A stretch of 64,000 bases of DNA from Pseudomonadales bacterium (lineage in GTDB: Bacteria; Pseudomonadota; Gammaproteobacteria; Pseudomonadales; Azotimanducaceae). The stretch is taken from NCBI GenBank assembly GCA_041395945.1, contig JAWKZN010000001.1, positions 1,736,001-1,800,000 on the forward strand, given 5' to 3'. Positions 1-8,205 of the stretch are shown here, one piece after another. The notes under the pieces were generated by a model, which was not told the DNA's origin, did no database searches, and saw nothing but the letters and a program-made list of their open reading frames with translations. Within the stretch, counting starts at the first letter, position 1, and each line of letters opens with the position of its first letter. The position numbers and the translations under genes were made by a program.

Positions 1-1330
1 TGAAGCCGTCCAGTGTCACCGCGGGCAGCGACTTGTTACCCAGCAGCTCTGCCTGATACGCCGCCTCATCTGCGATCCGGGCCCGATAGTCATCGAGGGT
101 GGCCGGCGCGGGATCGAATATGGCGAAGCCGCGATCACCGTCCACGACAACCCGGGAGCCATCCACCAGATGATCCACCGGACCGATGCCGACGACGGCG
201 GGAATACCCAGGGAGCGCGCCAGTACCGCCGTGTGCGACAGGGGTGAACCCTGCAGGCAGAGAATGCCCGCAAGCTGTTCGGGATCGAAGGCGGCCATGT
301 CCGTGATGCTCACAAGATCCCCGAGCAGCACCACATTCTCCACCGGACCGGGAGCAGGGCCGGTAGCGCCCAGGATCGCGGCCAGCAGTTTGTTGCCCAC
401 GTGGCTGACGTCTTCCCCCCGGGCCCGGAGATACTCGTCTTCGATGAGTTCGAAGGCAGCTACCAGTTCATCCACCGTCGCCCGCACTGCCGAAAACGCG
501 CTGCTGCCTGCACGGATTCTGGCTTCCGCAGCAGCCACCAGCTGATCGCCCGCCAGCATCAGGCTGTAGAAATCGAACAGTTCCAGACTGTCCGCAGAGA
601 GCCGCTGGCTGAGTCGCTGCTTGGCACTCTGTATCTCGCGTTCGGCCGCCTCCACTGCTGCCTGCAGCAGCGCAACTTCCTCCTCGGTGCTGCGCCGCAG
701 CGGTTCTTCAATCAGCTGCAGCGTCTGCTCACCCACAACCAGGTGCAGCGTTCCGAGGGATTTCCCGGGGGCACCGCGGATACCCTGCATTCTGCGATCC
801 GCTCTGTTGCTGCGCGGATCCGACAGCGCCGGCATGCGCAGCAGATTCGGCGCAAGCTGTGCGGCCACGGTGATCAGAAAGGTCTGTTCGTCTTCACTGA
901 AAGCCCGCTCATCCCGGTTCTGCACCACAATCACCCCGATCACCTGACCGAGCTGCACGATGGGCACGCCGAGAAAGGCTTCGAATCCCTCTTCTCCACT
1001 CTCCGGAAAATAGCGATAGGCCGGATGCCGGCTGGCTTTGGCCAGACTCAGGGGCATACGTTCGAAGGCGATCTTGCCGACCAGCCCTTCACCCAGCGGC
1101 AGTTCGATACGACCGGCAACCCCTGCGGAGAGACCCCGGTTCGCCACCATCTTCAGGCTCGTCCCTGCGTAGACCTGATAGAGGCTGCAGACATCCACCC
1201 GCATCGCCTGGTGTACGCCGCTGACCAGCCGGTCGATCTGAGCTTCGACCGTGTGTGCGGCAGAGGCATCCACCACGATCCTGTGCAGTTCGGACAGGCC
1301 GATTTCCCCGCGCCGGCCGGCAGGGGTCAT
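1..1330 (-). CDS. ptsP: Phosphoenolpyruvate-protein phosphotransferase PtsP (EI-Ntr), C-terminus cut by window edge
   Basis: First enzyme of the nitrogen-related PTS: it takes phosphate from PEP and passes it to NPr. About 443 residues are visible and the frame stays open to base 1, so the PEP-binding TIM barrel is missing. The first ~165 residues form a GAF domain (PLGEGLVGKIA, then FLGVPIV and GVIVVQNR), the hallmark of PtsP against ordinary EI. A PEP-utilising N-terminal helical domain follows. The mobile domain carries the phosphohistidine in GSPLSHTAVLARS (His codon at 233-235). The ATG overlaps the stop of the upstream MFS gene by 4 bases, so the two are probably co-transcribed and translationally coupled. 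In most gammaproteobacteria ptsP follows rppH, so the MFS neighbour is less usual. Confidence 0.93.
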   Translation of the reverse strand, partial: MTPAGRRGEIGLSELHRIVVDASAAHTVEAQIDRLVSGVHQAMRVDVCSLYQVYAGTSLKMVANRGLSAGVAGRIELPLGEGLVGKIAFERMPLSLAKASRHPAYRYFPESGEEGFEAFLGVPIVQLGQVIGVIVVQNRDERAFSEDEQTFLITVAAQLAPNLLRMPALSDPRSNRADRRMQGIRGAPGKSLGTLHLVVGEQTLQLIEEPLRRSTEEEVALLQAAVEAAEREIQSAKQRLSQRLSADSLELFDFYSLMLAGDQLVAAAEARIRAGSSAFSAVRATVDELVAAFELIEDEYLRARGEDVSHVGNKLLAAILGATGPAPGPVENVVLLGDLVSITDMAAFDPEQLAGILCLQGSPLSHTAVLARSLGIPAVVGIGPVDHLVDGSRVVVDGDRGFAIFDPAPATLDDYRARIADEAAYQAELLGNKSLPAVTLDGF

Positions 1331-2739
1331 GGTGCGTCACCCTCGTCGTCATCTCCCCGTTTCTGTCGGAACGGCACGATGTCGAACATCAGGCCGAATG
1401 CCGGACGGAAACGGGTGACACGGAAAATCACACCAGACATGGTCATGGGACGCACGTTGCGCACCTCTTTGAGACCGGGCAGAAAGCTCCCGGCGACGAT
1501 CATGCGCGAAATCCCGGAGATGAGGAATACACCGTAGAGGGCGCTCGTCCACTGCAGCTCGTATCCGGCCAGGGTGATGGCAGACGGCAGAGCGGTGCCC
1601 AGGTAGCCGCCAATCAGTGCACCCGCGAACACGGCCATCGCCGCCAGCACATTGTGATAGGCCATCAGGGTCGCCCGACGCTCCGGCGGGGTGAGATCAA
1701 ACAGGAAATTGGTAGCTGCCAGCGTGAACCCCGCCCATACCAGTCCACTGATTGCCTGGACCAGCAGCAGGTAGAAATAGTTGGTCGAAACGATCCAGAG
1801 CATCGGCATGATGGGCAGCAGCGATCCGGTGGTGAGCAGAATCAGCCGGTTGCCGAAGATGTCGCTGAGTCGTCCCCACCGGTTCAGGGTGAGAAACTGA
1901 AAACAGACCGACACTGCGCTGTTGATTGTCCATTCCAGATAGGAGAAGTGAAGATCGCGGAGCATGTAGACCACGAAGAAGGGACCCGCGATGGCCACAG
2001 AGAACTGCATGCTGGCGAAAAACATCGAAAATCGCACCAGCGGCGAACCGCGCAGCCGACTCAGCACACCCCGCGCCGGCAGCGGATCCTCCTGGCTGCT
2101 GCGCGGCGGATCGATCATGCGCGCCAGATGGTAGGCAGAGATCAGCCGGGCGAGCATGGCGAACAGGAAGATGCTGACGAAGCCGCCGTAGGCTGACCAC
2201 CGGGAGCTGAACAGCTGCAGCACCAGACCGGCACCGAGCAGCGCGGCGAAGGAACTCACGCTGGACAGCTGGGTGCGCAGCGCGAAGAAACGCCCGCGCC
2301 GGGATTCGGGCACCAGATCGCCCATCAGGCTGCTCCACTGGGGTGTGCCCAGATTCGGCCCGGCGTAGTAGATGACCGCAAACAGCAGCAGCGCGCCGAA
2401 GGCGCGATCCGGATACAGCAGCGGCACCACGGCGATGAGCGCCAGGGCCACAGCCTGCACCAGTGCACCGGCCACAATGATCCATTTGCGTTGCCCGGTG
2501 AGTTTGCCGACCCACACCGACAGCAGCTGCATGAAGGAAGCGATCAGCGGTGGCAGCGCCGCAAGCAGGCCTATCTGAGCAGTGTTGGCCTTGAGCAGCA
2601 GAGCAAATGCGGAAAAGTAGCTTTCCCCCGCACCCGTCATCAGAGAATAGGTGACACCATCACGAATGGAGTGCTGCAGGGATCGCTCGACATCGGGGTT
2701 TTTTGAAAATGGGGCACGGGCGGCGAATGGGTTACGCAA
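1327..2739 (-). CDS. MFS transporter (470 aa)
   Basis: Polytopic inner-membrane protein of the major facilitator type; substrate unknown. About twelve hydrophobic segments are visible. The N-terminal cytoplasmic stretch (about residues 1-30) precedes TM1. The loop GDLVPESRRGRFFALR resembles the charged MFS loop motif, and a second such loop (DLTPPERRATLMAYHN) sits in the C-terminal half, consistent with 6+6 helices. The gene ends in an ATGA overlap with ptsP. The 40 bp between it and the antiporter gene upstream is short enough for the whole minus block (nitroreductase to ptsP) to be one transcript. Nothing visible identifies the substrate. Confidence 0.85.
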   Translation of the reverse strand: MRNPFAARAPFSKNPDVERSLQHSIRDGVTYSLMTGAGESYFSAFALLLKANTAQIGLLAALPPLIASFMQLLSVWVGKLTGQRKWIIVAGALVQAVALALIAVVPLLYPDRAFGALLLFAVIYYAGPNLGTPQWSSLMGDLVPESRRGRFFALRTQLSSVSSFAALLGAGLVLQLFSSRWSAYGGFVSIFLFAMLARLISAYHLARMIDPPRSSQEDPLPARGVLSRLRGSPLVRFSMFFASMQFSVAIAGPFFVVYMLRDLHFSYLEWTINSAVSVCFQFLTLNRWGRLSDIFGNRLILLTTGSLLPIMPMLWIVSTNYFYLLLVQAISGLVWAGFTLAATNFLFDLTPPERRATLMAYHNVLAAMAVFAGALIGGYLGTALPSAITLAGYELQWTSALYGVFLISGISRMIVAGSFLPGLKEVRNVRPMTMSGVIFRVTRFRPAFGLMFDIVPFRQKRGDDDEGDAP

Positions 2740-2779
2740 TCCGGCAGGCCTCGCGATACCTGAACGGGTTCGAGTTCAA

Positions 2780-3760
2780 CTAGCCAGGCACTCCAATCCG
2801 GAAACCCAGGTAGCTCACATAACCGAGCACCAGCCCGGCACCCATGACGCGGCTCAAGTGGCCATTCCGGAAGATGAAAATCGGGATAAGGATAGCTGCC
2901 AGGAAGAAAGAGACCAGCACATCGAGCGCGCCCCCCGCGGGGACCTCGAGGGGAACGATCAGCGCACTGACCGGCAGGACGAACAGGCTGTTGAATATGT
3001 TCGACCCGATCAGGTTACCTACCGCGAGATCCGACTCGTTACGCATCGCTGCCACGATCGACGTCACCAGTTCCGGCAGACTGGTACCGACGGCCACGAT
3101 CACCATCCCCACCACCACACTGGCGAGTCCGAGACGTTCTGCCAGCAGGCCGGCCTGGGTGATGGTGAAATCTCCGGCAACCGTCAGCGCCACTATCCCC
3201 GCCAGCATCCACAGCAGATCCCGCCACAATCCGACATCCCTGAGCGCTTCCGGCAGGGTGCTCAGCCGGGTCAGGAAGGGGTCAGCCGCAACATGCCGGC
3301 GTACGTTGAAGACGGTGACATAGATGAAAGCGATGAACAGCAGCAACAGGGACAGTGCATCCGCCCGGTCCAGCAGTGCCTCTTCACCACGCAGCAGCGG
3401 GTCCACGCAGAGCACGGCGAGCACCGCAGTCCCCAGCATCAGCAGCGGGATCTCCCGCCGCACCACCTGACCTTCGATGCGGATCGGCTGCATGAAGGCC
3501 GCCAGACCCAGCACCAGACCCAGATTGGCGATGTTGGAGCCCAGTACGTTGCCAAAGGCAAGATCCGATTCCCCCCTGATTGCTGCGATCACTGTTACCA
3601 CCAGTTCCGGCGCGCTGGTACCGAAGGCAACTACTGTCAGTCCTATGACCATGGGTGGTACACCCAGACCCTGGGCCACGCCGGACGCACCACGCACCAG
3701 TGCCGTGCCACCGATGAGCAATCCCGCCAGTCCCAGGAACAGCCACAGGAGTGCAATCAA
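2780..3760 (-). CDS. Calcium/sodium antiporter, CaCA family (YrbG-like)
   Basis: Inner-membrane cation exchanger, probably Ca2+ out against Na+ or H+ in. The 326 residues show the inverted duplication of the CaCA family: alpha-1 has GTSAPE at about 47-52 followed by ESDLAFGNVLGSNI, and alpha-2 has GTSLPE at about 225-230 followed by ESDLAVGNLIGSNI. The acidic residues in these motifs are the known ion ligands. About ten transmembrane helices are visible, and the length is normal for YrbG. Its ATG overlaps the stop of the nitroreductase gene by 4 bases, suggesting coupling. Unlike the E. coli yrbG context, no lipid-transport or LPS genes are adjacent. Confidence 0.93.
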   Translation of the reverse strand: MIALLWLFLGLAGLLIGGTALVRGASGVAQGLGVPPMVIGLTVVAFGTSAPELVVTVIAAIRGESDLAFGNVLGSNIANLGLVLGLAAFMQPIRIEGQVVRREIPLLMLGTAVLAVLCVDPLLRGEEALLDRADALSLLLLFIAFIYVTVFNVRRHVAADPFLTRLSTLPEALRDVGLWRDLLWMLAGIVALTVAGDFTITQAGLLAERLGLASVVVGMVIVAVGTSLPELVTSIVAAMRNESDLAVGNLIGSNIFNSLFVLPVSALIVPLEVPAGGALDVLVSFFLAAILIPIFIFRNGHLSRVMGAGLVLGYVSYLGFRIGVPG

Positions 3761-4485
3761 ACTGGAGGTCCCGCACGCGTGTAACGGGTACCGGGCGGAT
3801 CGACGGCCCAGTCCGGAGACTCTCCCCAGCTGTCCTCAAAGACCAGCTCCTGCAGCGGTCGTCGGCGCACCGGGCCATGTCCGCCCCGGGGACGGCCGAT
3901 GGTAATGGTTGCCGCAATGAGCGCTTCTTCCGGAATATTGAGCAGTGTGCGCAGCTGTGCATCCACCGCACCGTGAAAGCCGGTGATGACCCCACCGAAG
4001 CCCAGACCCCGGGCGGCAAGCAGCAGATTCTGCACCGCCGGATACACGGAAGCGCCTTCGAAACCGCTCGCCGACCGGTAGCGGACCAGGCAGGGCAGTA
4101 TGAGCAGCGGCACCTTCTCGAAATTGTCGACGTAGTCTTCCATCGATCGTGCCATCCGCGCTTTCGGCGAGTCCGCGCGTTGACCCGAGCCGCTGTCATA
4201 ACCGTCGCTCTGTCGCTTCGATGCCCACATGGCACGGGCGGCCTCGCCGATCAGACGACGGGCCGCCATCGCCTTCTCGCCGTGGCGCAACACGATGAAT
4301 CGGAATGGCTGACGATTCGAGCCACTCGGACCGCGGCTCGCCGCAAACAGCATCGCGCGCAGGGCTTCTTCGGGTACCGGATCGTCGGTATAGCGTCGAA
4401 TCGCCCGGGTGGATGTAAGCGCTTCGAACAAACCCAGCTCATCCGGCGGCAGCGCCTTATGCGCCAGGTCTTGATCAGTGGACAT
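3757..4485 (-). CDS. Nitroreductase family protein
   Basis: Probably an FMN-dependent NAD(P)H oxidoreductase of the nitroreductase fold (242 aa). The N-terminal STRAIRRYTDDPVPEE and AASRGPSGSNRQPFRFIV are the usual FMN-phosphate and flavin-contacting segments. The central NLLLAARGLGFGGVITGF and C-terminal TITIGRP stretches are also typical. I chose the ATG at 4485, which begins MSTDQD. The open frame extends to 4557, but that extension (Ser/Arg/Cys-rich) does not look like protein. The gene overlaps the antiporter start by 4 bases. The physiological substrate cannot be told from sequence. Confidence 0.88.
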   Translation of the reverse strand: MSTDQDLAHKALPPDELGLFEALTSTRAIRRYTDDPVPEEALRAMLFAASRGPSGSNRQPFRFIVLRHGEKAMAARRLIGEAARAMWASKRQSDGYDSGSGQRADSPKARMARSMEDYVDNFEKVPLLILPCLVRYRSASGFEGASVYPAVQNLLLAARGLGFGGVITGFHGAVDAQLRTLLNIPEEALIAATITIGRPRGGHGPVRRRPLQELVFEDSWGESPDWAVDPPGTRYTRAGPPV

Positions 4486-4584
4486 GGTTTTTTTACTTGT
4501 ACAACAGCTCCGGGATGCTAACGGATTTGACCGGCGGGTTGAAATCCAGGGCACCATCGCCCCATGCCGCCATGCCCCTGCGGC

Positions 4585-5703
4585 TCAGTCATCGGCGCGC
4601 AGTTGCAGCACATAGCCGCTGGCCGGGTCTGCCTCCCCCGCGAGGAAAGCCTGATAAGTGGCTTCCAGTGCTGCCCGACCCTCGAGCCGCTGCACCCGGA
4701 TCCAGTCCGCGGCGGCAGGCAGAAAGCCCTGCCAGGCTTCGGCAATACGGGCGGCCACCGTTTCCCGGCCCCATTCCTGATTGCGCTTCTGAATCTGGGA
4801 AGGGGCAAAGAACATGGTCGGTTTCGGTCCCGGCAGCACTTCCCCACCCGCTCCGATGGTCGCACTCTCCCAGTGGGTGGCCCCGACCGCGCAGCTGTAG
4901 GCCAGGGCATCCCCCAGATGGGTGTGCACGGCGCGGCGGATCGAACCACTCCCCGCCATATCCACCAGCACCGACCTCTCGCCAGGCAGTTGTGCCACTT
5001 CATCGTAGGTGCAGACGCTGTCGTAGCAGCCGAGACTCTCCACAAAGGCACGGTTTCCAGCAGAGGTCAGACCCAACACCCGACACTGCTCCCTGCGGTT
5101 CGAATGCAGCAGGTGAGCAAGACCGATCGAGGTTTTGCTCGAAGCGCTGGTGAGAATCACATTGGCGGCACCGAAAAAGTCCTGCTCGGCGAGGAAGTCG
5201 TCGAGAAAGAACGACGTCATGAACAGCGGCCGGTAGAGCATCTGCTCCGCCTCCCGGTGGCGATCGTAGCCCGGGTCAGTGGCGACATTCAGATACTGGT
5301 TGTACACCGGAGGCAGTTCACTGCGATGCGCTGCACCATCCATGAAGCCGTGGGCTGATACCCGGACAGGCTGCAGCACCGTGTGGGAAGCCATGGGGTA
5401 GTAGCCGTAAAAGCGCTGCCCGACCCCGACATCCGGACAGTTCGACTGCACCACCTCGCCGAAGCCCCAGACCGGGATGCACCCCCAGGGCTCGGGGGCC
5501 GGGAAAAACTTCCAGTAGCCGATGCTGTCTCCCGCCACCCCATAGGTGATGTTGTTGGCGGTGAGAGCGAAGGCGTCCACCCGCACATTGATCTGTCCGG
5601 GAGCCGGGTCGGGTAAGGTGCTGCGCACGAAGCGGGTGTTGGCCAGATGCAGCGCGGCATCGTGGGCGCGCTCACTCTGGAATGTCAGGCATTGCAGGGT
5701 CAT
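4585..5703 (-). CDS. DUF2855 family protein (MDR-like)
   Basis: A 372-residue protein I recognise as the DUF2855 family, which is related to medium-chain alcohol dehydrogenases but has no assigned reaction. Visible features are NNITYGVAGDSIGYWKFFP near the N-terminus, GYYPMASHTVLQP in the middle, and a nucleotide-fold-like stretch ILTSASSKTSIGLAHLL about half way along. The ATG at 5703 (MTLQCL) is chosen over the longer open frame up to 5892, which would read through the palindromic repeat at 5744-5786. It is followed after about 100 bp by the nitroreductase and diverges from cysH. Confidence 0.82.
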   Translation of the reverse strand: MTLQCLTFQSERAHDAALHLANTRFVRSTLPDPAPGQINVRVDAFALTANNITYGVAGDSIGYWKFFPAPEPWGCIPVWGFGEVVQSNCPDVGVGQRFYGYYPMASHTVLQPVRVSAHGFMDGAAHRSELPPVYNQYLNVATDPGYDRHREAEQMLYRPLFMTSFFLDDFLAEQDFFGAANVILTSASSKTSIGLAHLLHSNRREQCRVLGLTSAGNRAFVESLGCYDSVCTYDEVAQLPGERSVLVDMAGSGSIRRAVHTHLGDALAYSCAVGATHWESATIGAGGEVLPGPKPTMFFAPSQIQKRNQEWGRETVAARIAEAWQGFLPAAADWIRVQRLEGRAALEATYQAFLAGEADPASGYVLQLRADD

Positions 5704-5743
5704 AAGGGTCCCTCGTGACGGCTGATGATCGCAGAGCCTCACT

Positions 5744-5786
5744 CTAGGGAGCCTCTGATTAAGTATCAACGTCTCAGCGGCCTCCC
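5744..5786. repeat. 43-bp palindromic dispersed repeat, copy 1
   Basis: Imperfect inverted repeat: the left arm GGGAGCCTCTGA pairs with the right arm TCAGCGGCCTCCC around a short loop. It shares the core AGTATCAACGTCTCAG exactly, and similar arms, with a second copy at 22770-22813 in the same orientation. It lies in the divergent gap between the DUF2855 gene and cysH. It resembles a REP- or MITE-like element; no transposase is nearby. Confidence 0.7.
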
Positions 5787-5915
5787 GGGGACTCCCGCCG
5801 GGTGGCAGAGCCCGGCGCCATATAACGGGCGCTTGTTTAGACATAGCGAAACGGTTCTTCTCCGCAGGCGTTTCCACCAGTAAGTTGGGCACCGAGCAAG
5901 CGCAAAGAGCCTCCC

Positions 5916-6674
5916 ATGCCGGAGCGACACACCCCTACCGCCGCCTTCACCGATGCGGCCCATCTGGAGAACTGGAACAAGCGTATGGCCGGGCTGGATG
6001 CCGCCGGCCGTATAGCCTGTGCCCTGGAACATCTGCCGGGCAGGCACGTGCTCACCTCCTCTTTCGGTGCCCAGGCGGCGGTCAGCCTGCACCTGCTGAC
6101 GGTTGCCATGCCGGATATTCCCGTCATCCTTCTCGACACCGGGTATCTGTTCAAGGAGACCTATCAGTTCATTGACGATCTCACCCGGCGGCTTTCCCTG
6201 AATCTCCAGGTCTATCGCAGCCGGCGCAGCCCGGCCTGGCAGGAAGCAGCCGATGGCCAGCGCTGGACCAAGGGCGTGGAAGGCATCGACGCCTACAACG
6301 CCGAGAACAAAGTCGAGCCGATGCGACGGGCAATGCGGGACCAGCAGGTCGGCACCTGGTTCAGCGGCCTGCGCCGCAGCCAGTCGGAGAGCCGCCGTGA
6401 CACGCCCTATGTGCAGTACACCGGCGGTCAGTTCAAGGTCTGCCCGATCGCGGACTGGTCAGACAAAGACGTCTTCAACTATCTGATGGAGCACAGCCTC
6501 CCTTACCACCCGCTGTGGCACGAAGGCTACGTTTCCATTGGCGATACCCATACGACCCTGTCGTTGCTGGATGCGGAGAATGAAGAATCCACAAGATTTT
6601 TCGGACTCAAGCGCGAATGCGGACTGCATGAGGCCGACTTTTCTGAACCCGCAGACGTCAGCGCCCGGAGCTGA
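5916..6674 (+). CDS. cysH: Phosphoadenylyl-sulfate (PAPS) reductase CysH
   Basis: Thioredoxin-dependent cytosolic enzyme of assimilatory sulfate reduction, converting PAPS to sulfite. It has 252 residues, close to the E. coli length. The PP-loop is at about 46-55 (TSSFGAQAAVS), followed by LDTGYLFKETY and the substrate-binding SGLRRSQSESR. The C-terminal FFGLKRECGLHEA carries the catalytic Cys at about 235. The CC...CxxC iron-sulfur motif of APS reductases is missing; the single VCPIADW cysteine is not enough. The substrate is therefore PAPS. No cysD, cysN, cysI or cysJ lies alongside, so the rest of the pathway must be elsewhere. Confidence 0.95.
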   Translation: MPERHTPTAAFTDAAHLENWNKRMAGLDAAGRIACALEHLPGRHVLTSSFGAQAAVSLHLLTVAMPDIPVILLDTGYLFKETYQFIDDLTRRLSLNLQVYRSRRSPAWQEAADGQRWTKGVEGIDAYNAENKVEPMRRAMRDQQVGTWFSGLRRSQSESRRDTPYVQYTGGQFKVCPIADWSDKDVFNYLMEHSLPYHPLWHEGYVSIGDTHTTLSLLDAENEESTRFFGLKRECGLHEADFSEPADVSARS

Positions 6675-6882
6675 TCGGCTCGAGCCTGCGCTGACAGATC
6701 TCGGGAACCAGCGAAACCAGCGAGAGCGCGCGGAACTTCTGAGCAAGTAGCAAGGAACGGGCTCCTGCGGCAAGATGTTGCGCCATCAGAGACCAGGCGC
6801 CATGTCGTACCGCGGCCATGCAGCATGGCGGCCGTAAAGCATGGCGACCGGGACACAGGCCGGCCATCCAGGACGACGCAGC

Positions 6883-8172
6883 ATGAACCCAGACGTGATC
6901 ATCATCGGGGCCGGTGTCGTGGGCTGTTCCATCGCCCTGTCGCTGAGCCGGCGTGGTCTGAAAACTGTGAACCTGGATTGCCTGCCCGCCGCAGGTTATG
7001 GATCCACGAGCCATTCATCCGCCATCGTGCGCCCCTTCTACTCACACACGACCTCCGCAGCGCTCGCCCACGAAGCCAGACATCGCTGGCTCGACTGGCA
7101 GGCCTGGCTCGGCACGAAAGACGATCCTGCCTACGCCCGCTACACCGAGAGCGGTGGCCTGATCCTCCTCAAGGAAGGCGAAGAATCGATCTACGACGGC
7201 AATCTCCAGGTACTGCGCGAGGTGGGTGTCGACTATCAGATCCTCGACACCCGGGCGTTGCAGAAACTCTACCCCGGCATGTCACTGAAGACATTCGGTC
7301 CGCCCCGGGCGGTGAACGCACCCGGATTCGGGGAACCGCAGCCCGGCCGGATCAGCGGCGGTATTTACATCCCGGCAGCGGGGTATGTTTCCGATCCCCA
7401 GCTGGCTGCTCACAATCTGATGCACGCGGCGCAGCAGTGCGGTGCGGTTTTTCGCTTCGGTGCGCGGGTTTGTGATATCCGGCAGCGCGGCGGGCGCATC
7501 ATCGGCCTGACTCTGGAGAACGGCGACGCGCTCGCCACGCCTGTTCTGGTCAATGCGGCAGGCCCCCATTCCGCCCAGATCAATCGTCTCGCCGGTATCG
7601 ATACCAGCCTGAAGATCCGCACCCGCGCCCACCGCCACGAAGTGGTCTATCTGCGCGCGCCGTCCGGATACACCGAAAACGGCAACGGATTTCTGGTAGA
7701 CATGGATTGCGCACTCTATACGCGACCCGATGGCGCCGATCTGCTCATCGGCACCACGGATCCCGCCTGCGATGAACCCATGATCGTGGACCCGGACGAC
7801 TACAGCAGCGGCTTCACCGAGCAGTGGACGCTGGAAGCATTGCGCGCCGCCCAGCGTTTTCCCGCGCTGGGCATCAGCAACACAGCCCGGGGTACCGTCG
7901 GCCTCTACGACGTGTCGGATGACTGGATACCCCTCTACGACAAAACCGACCTCACCGGCTACTACCTGGCCATCGGCACCAGCGGCAATCAGTTCAAAAA
8001 TGCGCCGCTGATCGGGGATCTCATGGCGGAAATACTGGACGCTGAGAGCCGCGGCATCGACCACGACCGCACACCCGCCCACCTGCACCTGGACGTGCTG
8101 AACCGGGACCTGGATCTGTCCTTCTACTCCCGCAACCGCACCGTGCAGACCACCAGTTCAGTGATGGCCTGA
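6883..8172 (+). CDS. FAD-dependent oxidoreductase, DAO family
   Basis: A 429-residue flavoprotein of the glycine/D-amino-acid/sarcosine oxidase type. The N-terminus has the dinucleotide motif GAGVVG at 9-14 in a beta-alpha-beta fold. STSHSSAIVRPFYS resembles the flavin-contacting region of sarcosine oxidase beta-type proteins. The C-terminal GTSGNQFKNAPLIGDLMAE closes the FAD fold. I start at ATG 6883 (MNPDVI), preceded by AGGACGAC, rather than at 6841, because the Rossmann strand should begin directly. Probable chemistry is oxidation of a secondary or primary amine. The gap from cysH (208 bp) suggests an independent transcript. Confidence 0.85.
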   Translation: MNPDVIIIGAGVVGCSIALSLSRRGLKTVNLDCLPAAGYGSTSHSSAIVRPFYSHTTSAALAHEARHRWLDWQAWLGTKDDPAYARYTESGGLILLKEGEESIYDGNLQVLREVGVDYQILDTRALQKLYPGMSLKTFGPPRAVNAPGFGEPQPGRISGGIYIPAAGYVSDPQLAAHNLMHAAQQCGAVFRFGARVCDIRQRGGRIIGLTLENGDALATPVLVNAAGPHSAQINRLAGIDTSLKIRTRAHRHEVVYLRAPSGYTENGNGFLVDMDCALYTRPDGADLLIGTTDPACDEPMIVDPDDYSSGFTEQWTLEALRAAQRFPALGISNTARGTVGLYDVSDDWIPLYDKTDLTGYYLAIGTSGNQFKNAPLIGDLMAEILDAESRGIDHDRTPAHLHLDVLNRDLDLSFYSRNRTVQTTSSVMA

Positions 8173-8205
8173 TCCTGGTCGGCGCATCGCTGCTCTGAGC
8201 GTTCC

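Noticed and set aside
401..1537. A 378-codon plus-strand frame over ptsP
   Set aside because: The minus strand encodes a convincing GAF/PEP-utiliser protein throughout; the plus frame is Arg/His-rich and domain-free.
2651..3784. A 377-codon plus-strand frame over the antiporter gene
   Set aside because: Gln/Arg/His-rich with no motifs; the reverse strand gives a clear CaCA antiporter with both alpha repeats.
5812..5833. GCGCC-ATATAACG-GGCGC as a cysH riboswitch or promoter
   Set aside because: The TATAAC has no -35 partner and the stem is only five bases; nothing matches a known sulfur riboswitch.
6824..6853. Repeated AGCATGGCGRCCG before the DAO-type gene
   Set aside because: Two copies 15 bp apart only; short GC-rich direct repeats are expected by chance, and there is no functional context.
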